Positions 36,501 through 48,155 of a stretch of 64,000 nucleotides of DNA are shown here, piece by piece. Positions within the stretch are counted from its first letter, which is position 1. Each line of letters starts with the position of its first letter. A program made the position numbers and the translations under genes. The notes under the pieces were generated by a model. It was given only the letters and a program-made list of their open reading frames with translations, was not told the DNA's origin and ran no database searches. The DNA is from Phaeosaccion multiseriatum. Taxonomy: Eukaryota; Ochrophyta, other classes. The stretch is from assembly GCA_965112735.1 (NCBI GenBank), contig OZ218960.1, forward strand, positions 2,046,001 through 2,110,000. Direction: 5' to 3'.

Positions 36501-38917
36501 GCCGAGGTTGAAGGCGTCCCCTCTCTTGCTCAAGTCCACCTGCTTATTCATTCAAAGGCAGGTGTTCATTGAAAGTGTTCGAAAGGCTCAGAGAGGCGCA
36601 GAGGCACAAGGTTCCCTTTCTTGTTGTCGGCGAGCAAGGAAAGAGCGAGGCGGACAAGGCGCGCCAGGCAGGCAAGTGGAGCAAGGGGAGCAAGGAAGGC
36701 AAGCACGGGGAGCAGAGCAGGCCAAAGCAAGCAGAACAAGCAAGCAAGGCAAGAAGAGGAGAGCAAGCAAAAGCATCCCACAGCACCTTGCTTGAGAAGA
36801 TGCCCCTGACTGCCGCCTCCTCCACCGCAAGGAGATCGTGCCGATTGGCCACCTGTAAGGAGCCGGAGCCCAAGCCGAGCCACAGAGACGAGCCAATCAC
36901 CACGGCCGAGGCGAAGAGGGCGGAGTGAGACACACGAAGGGGGACGGGGGGTCGGGAGGGTCAGCAGAGGGAAGATCAGTCATCTGCCGGCCCCAAGGCC
37001 ATATGAAGCAAGCAACCTACACATGCCCAGGCCCGCCTCGATGTCCACAAGCCCACCCACCTCTGAATGGCGCTTGATGAGGGCCATGTGGTAGAGCCTA
37101 AACACGTTATAGATGGTCCTGCCCATGCTCTCCACATAGAAGGTCCGAGCCTCCAGGGCCATGCTGGGGGCGTTCTCGTTTAGAAAGTCCATGAGGAAGC
37201 TGAACTTCAGAAGGCTGTTCTTCTGCATTATCTGTGTATGTGTGTGTGTGTGTGTATGTGCGTGTGTGTGTTAGGAGGGGGGAGGGGAGGGGGGCGGGAG
37301 GATGCAATGGAGAACCCAAGCGTTGTAGTGCAGGAAGCGAAGCAAAGGGCTGGAGTCAGGTCGCGGAGAAGTGTCGGTAGCCTTTGGGAGCACGGCACGC
37401 GTGGCCAAAGTAATGGATATGGAGGTGAATGCAATGCCGCGAGACAAGACTCCACACACCGCACAGACCACAGACCTGAATGTTTGTTTTCGGCTTTCGG
37501 AGGTCTCCGATTTTGGCCAGGAGATAATCCCGGGCCTTTGTACACGCCTGCGCTCGCAACTGCAGGGTGACAAGAGGGGATAGAGGGAGGGAGGGAGGGA
37601 AGAGGAGGAGCGAGGTCGTTCTGGCTCAGTTTCACTCTACAGCAACGAATTTATTCATATTCGGGAAGGTCCTCCTCCGGACCTGTTCCAGGTGCGGGCC
37701 AATTTCCTTCGCTGCAGTCGTGTCTTTGGGAGCCACGTCCAAGCTGCTTCCGTCCGCGGCAGGCTTCGTCTGGTTTAGGTACTTGACCTGCACAGACAAC
37801 ACACCAATGTCAGGAATGAAAAGAGCCGTGTCGGGCCCAATTAGCTTGGCTCTTTGCGCAGGAACATGTATGCAAGTCGCCGTTACCTTGCTGTTGAGCG
37901 CAATAATGTAGTCAAGATAGGCGTCATTAACGGAGTCCGCACAGATAGCAGAGGCCAGCGACGGGGGAAGAACCACATTGCCCAAGAAGCTGCAAACGAA
38001 GGGCAAGAAGCGCGGGGCAGGATGAGGATGAGGATAGCAGAGGCGTAGCGCGAGCCATATGGAGGTAGGCAGGGAGGCAGAGAAAGAGACCAACAAAACA
38101 ATCACCTCACCTTCCCAGCTTCTCCTCCGCCGCCCTCCTGTTCTTGAGTCGAATGTTCATGCTGATGCTCTCGTCTTGGAGGTTCTTGATCTCATCGCTG
38201 ATGCCGCCCAAGTCGGCCTGGAAACCAAGCAGCATTTCCTGCATCCGCGCCAAAATTGCATCGCACGCCTGTGGGTATGTATGCATAAGGCCACTGGGTC
38301 AGATACTCCTTCCGCACCAGGAGAAGACAGGCGACCAACACAAGCATCCTGTAAGGGGAGTAGCGCTCGAGGAGCTTCTCTGCTCTACTTGCCTGGATAT
38401 CGCTGTGCAGCTCCAGCACCTTGTCGGACTGAGACACGTACTCTCGGACGCTCTCGGCCTCCACCTGAGCAGGACACAGTAGCGGCAGCCACGAGGAAGG
38501 GCTATTAGGAGGAACAGCGCACCCTTGCTGCAGGGCGATGTACAATAGGCGGGCCACGGGGCGCTTGTACCGTAGACAAGCGTCCGAAGGTGACAAAGAG
38601 GGTGCCAGAAATTTGCTCTTAACAGCCAGGACGGACTGCCCCCTCCTTAGGGCGTGCTCACTCTGGCGAGGGCCGGTCTTGCGAGTATTCCTCTTAAGCA
38701 CAGCCTCTCTCTCACTCACATCTCTCAGCTGGTTGTCTATGTCCGTGGTGTATGCCCTCAGGTCAACGCCTTGCTGAAGGGCCAAACTAATGACCTCATC
38801 TTGCTTGAAGCTCTCCAGTTCCTCGTCTATCCCGTTGAAGTCCGTGGGCTCGACAATTTTCACTCCCTTGAGCCCTTCATCAGCGCTGCTATTACTACTA
38901 TTGTTGATTGCCTCCAT
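33589..38917 (-). CDS. VPS52: VPS52, subunit of the GARP/EARP tethering complexes
   Basis: VPS52 tethers endosome-derived vesicles at the trans-Golgi. Sixteen exons (minus): 38720-38917, 38393-38464, 38111-38268, 37887-37989, 37683-37787, 37476-37559, 37061-37231, 36787-36852, 36441-36539, 36142-36246, 35663-35913, 35380-35484, 34941-35138, 34627-34765, 34140-34228, 33589-33784; 2139 nt, 712 aa, the usual family length. Conserved blocks: MLLGFQADLGGISDEIKNLQ, ESISMNIRLKNRRAAEEKLG, SLLKFSFLMDFL, SEYLFTLEFFK, HPHYVTRRYAEFTAS, MVFLINNYDQVL, FGQMIAFVKRMEV, FRNGMEILKQALTQLL and ILQEIKKYSRTF. The N-terminus is a coiled coil. All introns are GT-AG except intron 2, which uses a GC donor (ATATCCAG|GCAAGT at 38392). 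The ATG was chosen as the first in-frame Met of the first exon; an upstream alternative lacks support. Confidence 0.95.
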
Positions 38918-39508
38918 ATCGAGACACACACAATGGGGCGACAATGGGAACTGTGCCCCAATCCCAAGCACTATCATCATCTGAGTGCGATTGGGTTTTT
39001 CGATCCGGGCCCAACTTTGGGCTTACGGGTGTGGGTGTGGATGCAAACGATCAAACAACGAGAGACCGACAATAAAAACATCAGGAAGACTCATTCCGCT
39101 TAACATTGTACTGAATTGAACCCGGAGCCTGCAGCAGATTTCCGCAGCTTTAAAGGTGGGGGGGGGAGTTTGCCTGGGGCACCAGCTGCACCCGCAGCCA
39201 GCCGACCACAGAGCCAAGAGTGGAGGAGCAAGCGTCGGGACCACCCAGCGTCAATAGCGGCAACAGGAGGGGCAGGTCCGAAGGGGGGGGGCGCCCGGGG
39301 GATTATCTTGGGTTGAACCCTCTTTGTTCTGATCAAGTCGAAGAGATAGGGCCTTGGAAGACAGCTCACTCGGCTACTTGCTGCTCTGTGGGGGAATTGA
39401 AGACTAGCAGTAGCAGGGCAGGGACTTTACACGACTCGTTTGGGAAAGACTTCCAGGCCTCGGTGAGCGCGTCTTTCCTTGGTACGTGTTGGTCAAGCCT
39501 CCTGTTGA
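38918..39508. promoter_or_regulatory. Head-to-head region between VPS52 and the Gln-rich gene
   Basis: 591 bp with G-runs near 39160 and 39285. A possible 5' leader intron of the plus-strand gene may begin at a CTCG|GTGAGC donor near 39460. No additional open frame has support. Regulatory role is inferred from orientation only. Confidence 0.35.
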
Positions 39509-40819
39509 ATGAAAGCGTCAAAGTTTCCATCCAAGAACTTGAATGCGACCCTCAAGCCGCCGGCAGGGGGGGGGGACCTCTCCCGCGATGGGGGTGGGGC
39601 GGGCAGCAGCACTAGAGGTAGAGGGGGCAGCAGCCAAAGAGACCCGAAGCGTTTGACGTTCCTTGGCGGAAAGGACAAAAGCGCTTCTATCCGAGTGGGA
39701 GTATCGGCACCGGTGCCTATCAACACTCCATCGTTGCGAACGGAGAAGAGGAGTGATGGAGTCGAGGTGGCACCTGGTGTCTCCACTCTCAGCAAGACTG
39801 GGTCATCGGGCGGAGCCGTGTGGGGGGCAGCCGGAGGGGATGCGGGCGGAGCGGGGCAGGGTGGAAGCGGCAGTGGCAAAGAGCAGCGGGGACTACCCAG
39901 GGGCCTCATGGGTGCGGCGGGGGGAGTTATGGAGAGGCACTTTCCGGACCTTAAAACGGCCTCGGAGCGGGCCAACAGCAGCAATGCCCCCACTATCATT
40001 AGTCAGCAGACGAGGGCGCCGGCCGCCGCGCCGAGTGGGGGTGCCGGAAGTGGGTCAGGACCTGGCACCAGTCTCATTAGTAACGTTAGCAATAGGGGGG
40101 CGAGTAGCTCGGGAAGCAGCCAACAGCAGCAGGATCAGCAGCAGCAACAGCAAACGAAAGTGCTCAAGCCGTCGACCGGCTTGAGGCCGAAAGGGATGCT
40201 GCGACCCGGGGGAGCAGGTGGGGGCTCTCTGCTGTCAGCCTCTACAGCCACTCCGGGAGGGGGGAGGGACGATTCCCGGCGGATCGGAGGGGAGGGCGAT
40301 GGAAGGAGAAAAGACTTTTCCGGGGCTCCCAGGGGGGAGATGAGGGGAGACAGGGAAGGGGGTACCGACAGGGGAGGAGGTGGCGGACTGAATTTCACGG
40401 GCGGACCTGGGAGCAGAGGAGGTGGAGGAGGAGGGGGGGGGGGGGCACAGATCAATGTCCCGCCACCTGTCGTGCTCGCCCCGGGGGGATACGTCCCGCC
40501 CCCGTCGAGCTTCGAAGAGGAGCTGGCATTGCAGAACAGGAGGGTGGAGCGCTCTGCAGAGCTTGCCAAGATACTCAATGAGTGTGGCGCTAAGGTGCTT
40601 CCCGGCTCCAAGGCAGCTTCGAAAATGGGCACGGAGTCAGGGCATCAGCAGCAGCAGCAAGGGGTGGTGGCGGGTATGGGCAGCAAGGGTCGTGATAATG
40701 ACCCCTACAAGCAGCAGAGTGCGTCTCCACCCGCTCAAGCGGTAGCGACTGTTTCATCCTACACGAGGACACACGGCCCGCCGCCTCGATTGGTCGGTGG
40801 AAACCCTCCGCAGCAGGAG

Positions 40820-40854
<35 letters not shown>

Positions 40855-40900
40855 GGAGGAGGAGGAGGAGGAGGAGGACTTCCGACAGACAACCCCAGGG

Positions 40901-40935
<35 letters not shown>

Positions 40936-41915
40936 CCAGCAGTATCAAAATCAGCAACAAGCACAGCCACAGCCACCACCACGACAGCAACGACAGCAAC
41001 AATCGCAGCAGCCGCACCACCACCAGCAACAACAACCGCAACCACAACTATCACCTCCAGCAGAGAAGGTGGGAGGTGGACGAATGGGGGGGCTGGGCCC
41101 TATGGGCAGCGGGACAGCGGCCGACGTGGTGCATCAAACTTGGGAGGAGCACCAGCAGGATGAGGCCGGGGGTGAGTACACAAGGAAATGGGGGCCGCCT
41201 CCGCGTGCCCCTGCCCCGGCCTCGGCGGCTGTGGCCTCGGCAGGGGGAGGCAGAGCTGTTGCAGAAGGAAGTGAAGGGGTTTTGGAGGGGGGCATGAAGG
41301 GGCTTGAAGTCTCAAAGAGGGCGGCAGATTTCCAGCGGGCAGCCACGGCGGCAGCGGCCCCGCCAGAGCCTATGAATACGCGCTGGAAGGAGGCGGGGGC
41401 CGCCCCAGCCCCAGAGCCGCCTAAAGCCACGAACTCGAGGTGGCGGGACCCCAACAAGGAACCTCAGAAGCAGGAGCAGCAGCCGCAGCAACAGCAGCAG
41501 CAGCAGGCTTTTGGGCAGCAGGCGACGAACAGCCGGTGGAGGCAGCAAGAAGGCCTGTCGAAGGACGTGAACGGTGAGCAGCTTGGCTTCCAGGCAGGGC
41601 ATTACGCATACAACGGCCAGCAGCAGCAGCCGCCGCCGCAGCAGCAGCAACAGGAGACTCGGCATCACCAGCAGCAGCCTCCATCGCGAGGCAGTGGGCG
41701 CAGTCGGGAGGGTTCTGGCTTGGGCAATGGACTGGCGGAGGACAGCGCCCCCCCAGTTGGAGGAGGGTCCAGCAGTAGGTTCAGGAGAGGCAAGGAGGCG
41801 CAGATGCAGCAGCAGCAGCAGCAGCAACAGCAAACTAGCAACTTTGCCCTGGAGCCAGAGCATCCGGCGGAGCCGAGACCAGAGAGACTTCTGGCGAAGA
41901 TCCCTGGCGCTCACA

Positions 41916-41966
<51 letters not shown>

Positions 41967-43023
41967 CACCGCAGCAGCAGCCGCCGCCGCCGCAGCAGCA
42001 GCAGTCTCAAGAGGAGGAGGAGGGTGCGGAGCACGCAGTGGATGTAGGCGCAGATGGTGTATTTGGGAAGGCTGCTGAACGGACTCTGCTGCAGGAGCAA
42101 GAGCAGGCCACGGATGCGCTTGTGGGCATGCAGTCTCCGCAGCAGTACCCGCCCCAGCAGAGGCAGGCTGAAGAACAACAGCAGCAGCCAGCGCAGCCAG
42201 CACAGCAGTCTCCTCCCCCGCCGCCTCCTCCTGCACCGCAAGAGCAGCAGCACCACCACCACCACCACCAGCCGCAGCAGGAGCAGCCTGTCCAGCAGCA
42301 CCCGCAGCAAGTGCAGGAGTCCATGCCGTCAGCGATGCAACAGCCCATGCAGGCTGAGGGAGGGACAGGAGGCGTAGGCCGCCCGAATGCTCCCATCGGC
42401 AAGATGCCAATGCCTGGTCTCGTGGACTGGAGCAGCAGTTTCAGCCAGCCGAGCGCTAGTCGTCTGTCTTGGGAGGCCGAGGGGAATGGCAGTGGAGGTG
42501 CAGGGCAGTCCCCTGGGAGCGGTCCCAACCTGAGTGGAGCCAGCCTGAGCGGAGGGACCGGCGAGAGCGCGAGTAACATGCACCCGATCGCTGACCAGGG
42601 CTTGGAGGACTTGGATAAGCGGCCCAGCTACATCAACGCCTTCAGCCAGTCTCCGAGCCAAGGCTCTCTCATGCCGCGCATGGAGCCCCCTCCCTTGCCC
42701 CACGGCATTGGCTGGGACGCCGCTTCTCACCAGCAAGGGGGCTTCGGGTCTCAGATGCATCAGCAGCAGCAGCAGCAGCAGCATCCCCCACCGAAGTACG
42801 TGCCGCTTTCCCAGCGTCAGATACAGCAACAACAACACGGCCACCAGCAGCAGCAGCGGCAGATGGGCCCGCCGGAGTCGAGCGGCATGCCTGCTGCTCC
42901 TGTCTCAGTGGCGATGGGACTTGGAAGCCCCTTTGGCGGGGCATTCAGTGGCTACGGGCAGGCAGCTTTTGGCCACCCACCACACCACCCTTCGCAGCAC
43001 ATGCAACATCACCACCAACACCA

Positions 43024-43066
<43 letters not shown>

Positions 43067-43219
43067 CAGCAGCGTCACCCGCAGCAGCAGGGGGGGGATG
43101 GGCACCAACAACAGCAGTTTCAGGGGTGGGTGTATCACCAGCAGCACCTTCATTTGCCACACCAGCCGTCGTCGCCACAGCAGCAGCAGCAGCAGCAGCA
43201 GGAGGAGGCAGATTCTTGA
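39509..43219 (+). CDS. Giant Gln-rich disordered protein with repeated (N/S)SRW(R/K) motifs
   Basis: One uninterrupted frame of 1236 aa. Composition is extreme: many poly-Gln runs (longest near 41917-41963), one acidic run of about 20 Glu (40815-40878), Gly/Ser-rich and Pro-rich parts, and His/Gln segments. Ordered islands are few: MERHFPDLKTASERANSSN near residue 145, YVPPPSSFEEELALQNRRVE near 330, PIGKMPMPGLVDWSSSF near 965 and PPKYVPLSQRQIQ near 1096. A short motif recurs: NTRWKE (~621), NSRWRDP (~642), NSRWRQQ (~675), SSRFRRGKE (~756). These features are typical of RNA-granule or transcriptional scaffold proteins, but no domain identifies it. The ATG is the first of the frame after an upstream leader; a spliced 5' exon is possible. 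Confidence 0.75.
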
Positions 43220-43400
43220 ACAGTCATGTTCACTACGTACCATACGTTCACCCGAGCTAAAAAAGGTAGAGGAAACACGGACCCAAGGGAAAGTGAGGCA
43301 TTTATTTGTGGCTCCGAAATGTGCGAGTAATTTGCTGAATGAAGAAATGATGTCATACTACTTCCACGCAATCTTTTCATCGGTGTCACAAGCAGCTCAC

Positions 43401-44456
43401 TCAGTCCTCGTCCTCGACTCTCTGGAGTATGAAGAGCGTGCCCTTGTTGCCTCTGCTTAGCCGCAAGGTACCCTTCGGCGAGAGGTATGTAACATCTATC
43501 CAACCCTTCACCTCATCCCCGAGAATGCTGAAGGGCACCGGGTAGGGAATACGAAAGGGGAGTGGCTTCAGGTCGAAACCTGCGTTGTCAAATTTGAAGT
43601 CGATGCGTCTCTCTGGGTTGGGGGGCACCTTCGTTTCGCTAACGCCAAAGAGTTCAAGTCCCAGGATTCTGAGAGGCGGCAAGGCAGCAAGTAGAGCACG
43701 TCAGTTTGCGAGTCGCTGGTGTCGGTTCTCGGTCCTCCACAATATACGGACCTGCCATCACCCTTACGGGGCTTAAAGCCTGGGAGGGGCTTGGCTTGAC
43801 AGCTCGCAATTGCCTCGACTTTGAGCTCGCCCAGCTGATGCCAAGTCCAGGGAAGCGCAAAAAGAGTCAGAGGCAGCTTGTTCGCATAACAAGTTCACGA
43901 GCCCTTCTCACCTTGCCCCCAAAGTCGACTATATTCGCGACCGTGGGCGGCCTCTCCCCAAAGATGTCTATTGTCTGGTATATTTGAAAGGCTTTCACAG
44001 CGACGAAACTCTTCTGGATGGGACTCGCTTTGCCCTTCGAGACAGTGAAGAGTAGGCGCTGCAAGCGGGTGGGAGTGGAGGAGGGACATGAGCTTCGAAT
44101 AGGCTTGGAACTACGTGCACGGTTTCTCTCCGTACCCATTTGCCGTCGACCGCTGATGAAATTGGAGACCCACCAGTCTCCTCCAAAGCAGCGACGGCCT
44201 TCTCGACCCGCTGGTCAGAGCCCCCCTCTGAGCCCCTGCCCTGCCCCGCGGCAGCAATGGCATCCAGCAATTCCTGCTCCGGCTGGGAAGTTCCCTTCTT
44301 CCCTCCCATTGAAAGTCTTACTATTAGGGGGGTTGATGACTTCCGGCATTGTCCACCTCCCCAAGTGGCTATTCTTTCTGCCCCCGGTGAAGAGGAGAGG
44401 AACGCCTCTGCCGCAGCAAGGAAGAAGGAGAGGAGGAAGAGAAGGGCGAAAGCCAT
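43401..44456 (-). CDS. Plastid-lipid-associated protein / fibrillin
   Basis: Exons (minus): 44136-44456, 43912-44058, 43752-43834, 43401-43668; 819 nt, 272 aa. The leader MAFALLFLLSFFLAAAEAF is a signal peptide ending A before F, so import into a complex plastid is expected. The PAP/fibrillin domain follows: ELLDAIAAAGQG near the start, DGKWRLLFTVSKG, VDFGGK and a C-terminal GWIDVTYLSPKGTLRLSRGN then KGTLFILQR. That last WxDVTYLD-like...RISRGNKGTxFVL pattern is characteristic. Fibrillins bind lipids in plastoglobules and thylakoids and help in stress tolerance and lipid metabolism. Which fibrillin subgroup it belongs to cannot be told by eye. Confidence 0.88.
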
Positions 44457-44652
44457 CTCTTTTTCTTTTTAGCTCGATACGCAAGGTTCCCCCCCCCCTT
44501 TTATGGTTGGAATCTGATTGCCATTTGTAGGCGATCTCTCCGGGGACGGCGCTCGCTGCGCTCCTGGCCGTCGCGCTTTCTTTTCTCCGTGCTCTAGCGC
44601 TCGTTCCCCTAACTACCAAGAGGAAAGAGCTGCGTGCTCGCACTTTGGGAAC

Positions 44653-47600
44653 ATGGCGACTCACAAGACGCCGGCGATGAACACCGCGATGGAGATAGTG
44701 AAGGGCTCCATGGCCGCGGTGCTCGGCTTCCCGATTGGACGCTCGACGCTGGGAAGTAGACTGAGCGAGGGCAACAAGGGACGGATCACGGTCATGTGCG
44801 GCTTGACCGAGCAGCCGTCCGACGCAGCTGTACAAAAGGTCAAGCACGGGCTGAAATGGGGGGGGGATGCGTGTGGAGAGGAATGAGGATGCCGAGTGCA
44901 CCTGCCCCCTACCTTCTCTCTAAGTGCAAGTGCATATGTGTCTCACTCCTCCTGTGTGTACCTTCGACTGGATGCTAGGTGATGGAGGTGGCCAACGAGA
45001 CAATTGAAAAAGATGTGCCTGTCTACACGTTCACCATGTCGCGGTCAGTGGCGGAGGGCAAGTACGGGGATGCAATGTTCGATAAGGTGAGAGGGAACCA
45101 GAGAGGCGGGACCTGTTCTACCACTACTGCCACTGCTGCCGCTGCTGCTGCTGCTGCTGCTGGCATGTCGTTGCGGAGATAACTATACATGCCTGCCGCC
45201 CCCCCCCCCCATCCTGCCCTGCTGAGCCTCCCCTACCTGGCCTGTGTTGTTTGCCACAGTTTGAGGTCCCCGCGGAGGTGACCGAACTGACCATGTGCTA
45301 TATTGAGGGCCTCAACCTGCACGCCTCACCCAACAGCTTCCTGCCCAGTACAGGGCAGGTGGGAGAGATTAGCATAACCAAGGTACGGACGGACCTCCGG
45401 GTAGAGCCTTCGTTTTGCTGTGCACGGAAAGGACAGTCAAGGAAGTGTCCTCAACGGTTACGCCCGAGTACAATCCTCTCTTCCGTCGCTCTTGCCCTCT
45501 CTCCCCTCGCAGTTGAAGTTCAGGGGCAACAAGCAGGAGATGGAGATAATGTTTTCTGCCAGCCCCTTAGGCGACGCATCGTGTGTGCCCAATCCCAGCT
45601 GCGAGCCGCCCAGCGCAGACAGCATCGGCCTGCTTAACAGCGCCGAGTCCACAGTGGACACCGAGGGGGGGGGGAAGGGAGAGGCCTCTACAGAGGTGCG
45701 TGCACAGCTGGTCCCATTCTCGGTGGCACGTCACTTGACTTTGTCTTTGCCACTCCCTCCCTCTTACTGCGCCGCTTGCCTCTCTGTGGCAATAGGCGGC
45801 GTCTCTAAGCTCTAGCGAGGCGGCAGGAGGCGGAGGAGACGGTCAGAATGTGACCCCCTGGGCAGTGGAGGCGGACAAGGATGGCATCGACTACACGAAG
45901 CTTGTGAAGCAGTTCGGCAGCCAGCTCATCACAGAGGATCTTATTGCTAAGGTCAGAAGCGATGTGGGGGGAGTGGATGGGTTGGGTGGTAGGAGACACC
46001 TAACCTCTCTGCATGCGTGGTGACCTGACGTGGTGACGTGACTCCCTCTGTTCGGGCGGACAGGTGGAACGCTTGACGAACAAGCGGGCCCACCGCTTCC
46101 TCAGGAGAGGCCTGTTCTTCAGCCACAGGGACTTGGCCAAAGTGCTGCATGCGTACGAGAAGGTGCGTCTTGTCGTCTTACTTATGCGTTGCAAGAGAGC
46201 CCTTGCAGCTCTCTTCTTTCCCAATCAGGGGAGGGGGAGGGCTCTTTGTTTGGCCTTTTAAGGGAACAGGCGGGAAGTCCTCCTTACATGACGGCTTTAC
46301 TTCACTCTTCCCCCGCTCTCTCTACTTCCGTTTCTCACCACCCGATGCTCCGCGTGACTTGCTCCTTCGCCGCCCATGGCACTGGTAAACTCACTGGCAC
46401 CAGGGGGAGAAGTTCTACCTCTACACGGGCCGCGGCCCCTCCTCCGAGTCTCTGCACATGGGGCACATGATCCCCTTCCAGTTCACACAGTACCTACAGG
46501 AGGCCTTTGACGTCCCGCTGGTCATTCAGGTGCGTGTCGTGTCTCACAAGGGCGAGCGTCTTTGTGTTGGGCGTGCTTGATGAAGAGAGAGCAACAGAGC
46601 CGTCAGTCAGCCCCTCCACAGCCCTCCTTCATTCATTTACCTCCAACTTGGAATGTTTTGCTATGTCCCTCCTCTTCCAGCTGACGGACGACGAGAAGTT
46701 CCTGTTCAAGGACGATCTCCCCTTGGAGGAGGCCCACCGCCTTGCCTACGAGAACGCCAAGGACATAATTGCCTGCGGCTTCGACCCTGCCAAGACCTTC
46801 ATATTCAGCGACTTGGACTACATCCAGCACATGTACCCCATGGTCCTCAAGATACAGCACAGGTCAGTGCACCCGTCCCAGGTCACCTCCCCTCCCCTCT
46901 CCCACCCCTTTCTTGCTCTCTAAGATCGCTACCCTCCCACCGCCTTGCTTTCCAGCATAACCTTCAATGCGGCCCGGGGCTTCTTCGGCTTCACGGATAG
47001 TCACAACATCGGCTGTCAGGCGTTCCCGGCAGTGCAAGCAGCCCCCTCTTTCCCCGCCACCTTCCCCATCCCTCTCAAGGGCGCTACCAAGATGCCGTGC
47101 CTCATCCCCTGCGCCATCGATCAGGACGCGTACTTCAGACTTACTCGCGACGTCGCTCCCAAGGTGTGTGCTGCTGCGCTACTCTGCTGCGCGGAACTGC
47201 TTGCGAGACGAAACAACAAAGGATTCCCAGTGCCCAATGTTGTTTTAAAAGCCGCCGCCCTGCCCTTCCTTCCACAACTCTCTCAGCTCGGCATGCTCAA
47301 GCCAGCTCTGATTCACAGCAAGTTCTTCCCAGGGCTGCAGGGCCCCAAGGGGAAGATGAGTGCCAGCGTCTCCGCCTCGGCAATCTACGTGACGGACACA
47401 CCCAAGCAGGTGGGTAGGCGGCCAAAGTCAAGCAACCCCCCTGCCTAGCCCAGCACCTGTGTTTGCCAACAGGAGCATCTTGCTAATGAGGCTCTTCAAA
47501 AGCAAATTTGGTCGTACGTGTCTCACTCCTCCCCCCTCAAACGCCGCAGATCAAGAAGAAGGTGGGAGGGAGCTTCAGTGGAGGCCAAGAGACCCTTGAG

Positions 47601-48015
47601 GAGCACCGCGAGAAGGGTGCCAACATCGAGGTGGACGTGGCCTATCAGTACCTCACCTTCTTCCTCGAGGACGACGACGAAGTAAGTAAGCAAGAAACGA
47701 AAGAGACCGTTGGGCGGCGGTGCGCATCTTTGGGAATCCTTTCGCTGGTTTCTCGCGCCAACCCCAAGGCCTTCTGACCCTCTTCTGAACCCCCTCCCCC
47801 CACCCAATCCGCCTCCTCTACACCCTTCCCACCCGCCTGAGCAGCACCGGTCTATCGGGGAAGAGTACGCCGCCGGCCGCATGCTGACTTGCGAGGTGAA
47901 GCAGCGGCTCATTGACTTGCTCACGGAGATGGTCACTAGCCACCAGGAGAGACGCAGCAAGGTCACCGAGGAGATGCTCGCCCAGTTCATGGCTGTGAGG
48001 CCATTAGAATTCTAA
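44653..48015 (+). CDS. WARS: Tryptophanyl-tRNA synthetase with N-terminal AlaX-like domain
   Basis: Charges tRNA-Trp. Twelve exons: 44653-44838, 44979-45086, 45260-45382, 45513-45695, 45796-45951, 46064-46162, 46404-46529, 46681-46862, 46956-47163, 47287-47409, 47550-47681, 47845-48015; 1797 nt, 598 aa. The class I catalytic domain has the HIGH-type [12 protein letters not shown] (296-307) and the eukaryotic KMSAS (480-484); other signatures are [12 protein letters not shown] and [11 protein letters not shown]. The C-terminus [12 protein letters not shown] matches the eukaryotic type when the last intron is not spliced. Residues about 1-160 resemble the alanyl-tRNA-editing AlaX fold ([37 protein letters not shown]). 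A similar extension is known from apicomplexan TrpRS. The HxxxH/CxxxH metal ligands of true AlaX editing sites are not evident, so the domain may only bind tRNA. Confidence 0.93.
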
Positions 48016-48155
48016 GCACAGCTCCGCGCCTGGAGTGTGCTAACGCAGCCTGTCTTGTGTATTGCAGCTCGTCGACGTTGGTGGCACGCCCACCTTTGGC
48101 GCGCCTTGCACCGTTCCCCTTCGTTCTCTCTTCAGGGCGTACACCACACACAACA

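Noticed and set aside
41312-43243. Long Leu-rich and Ala-rich frames antisense to the Gln-rich gene
   Set aside because: They are the complement of CAG repeats read in other frames (poly-Leu, poly-Ala), a predictable artefact.
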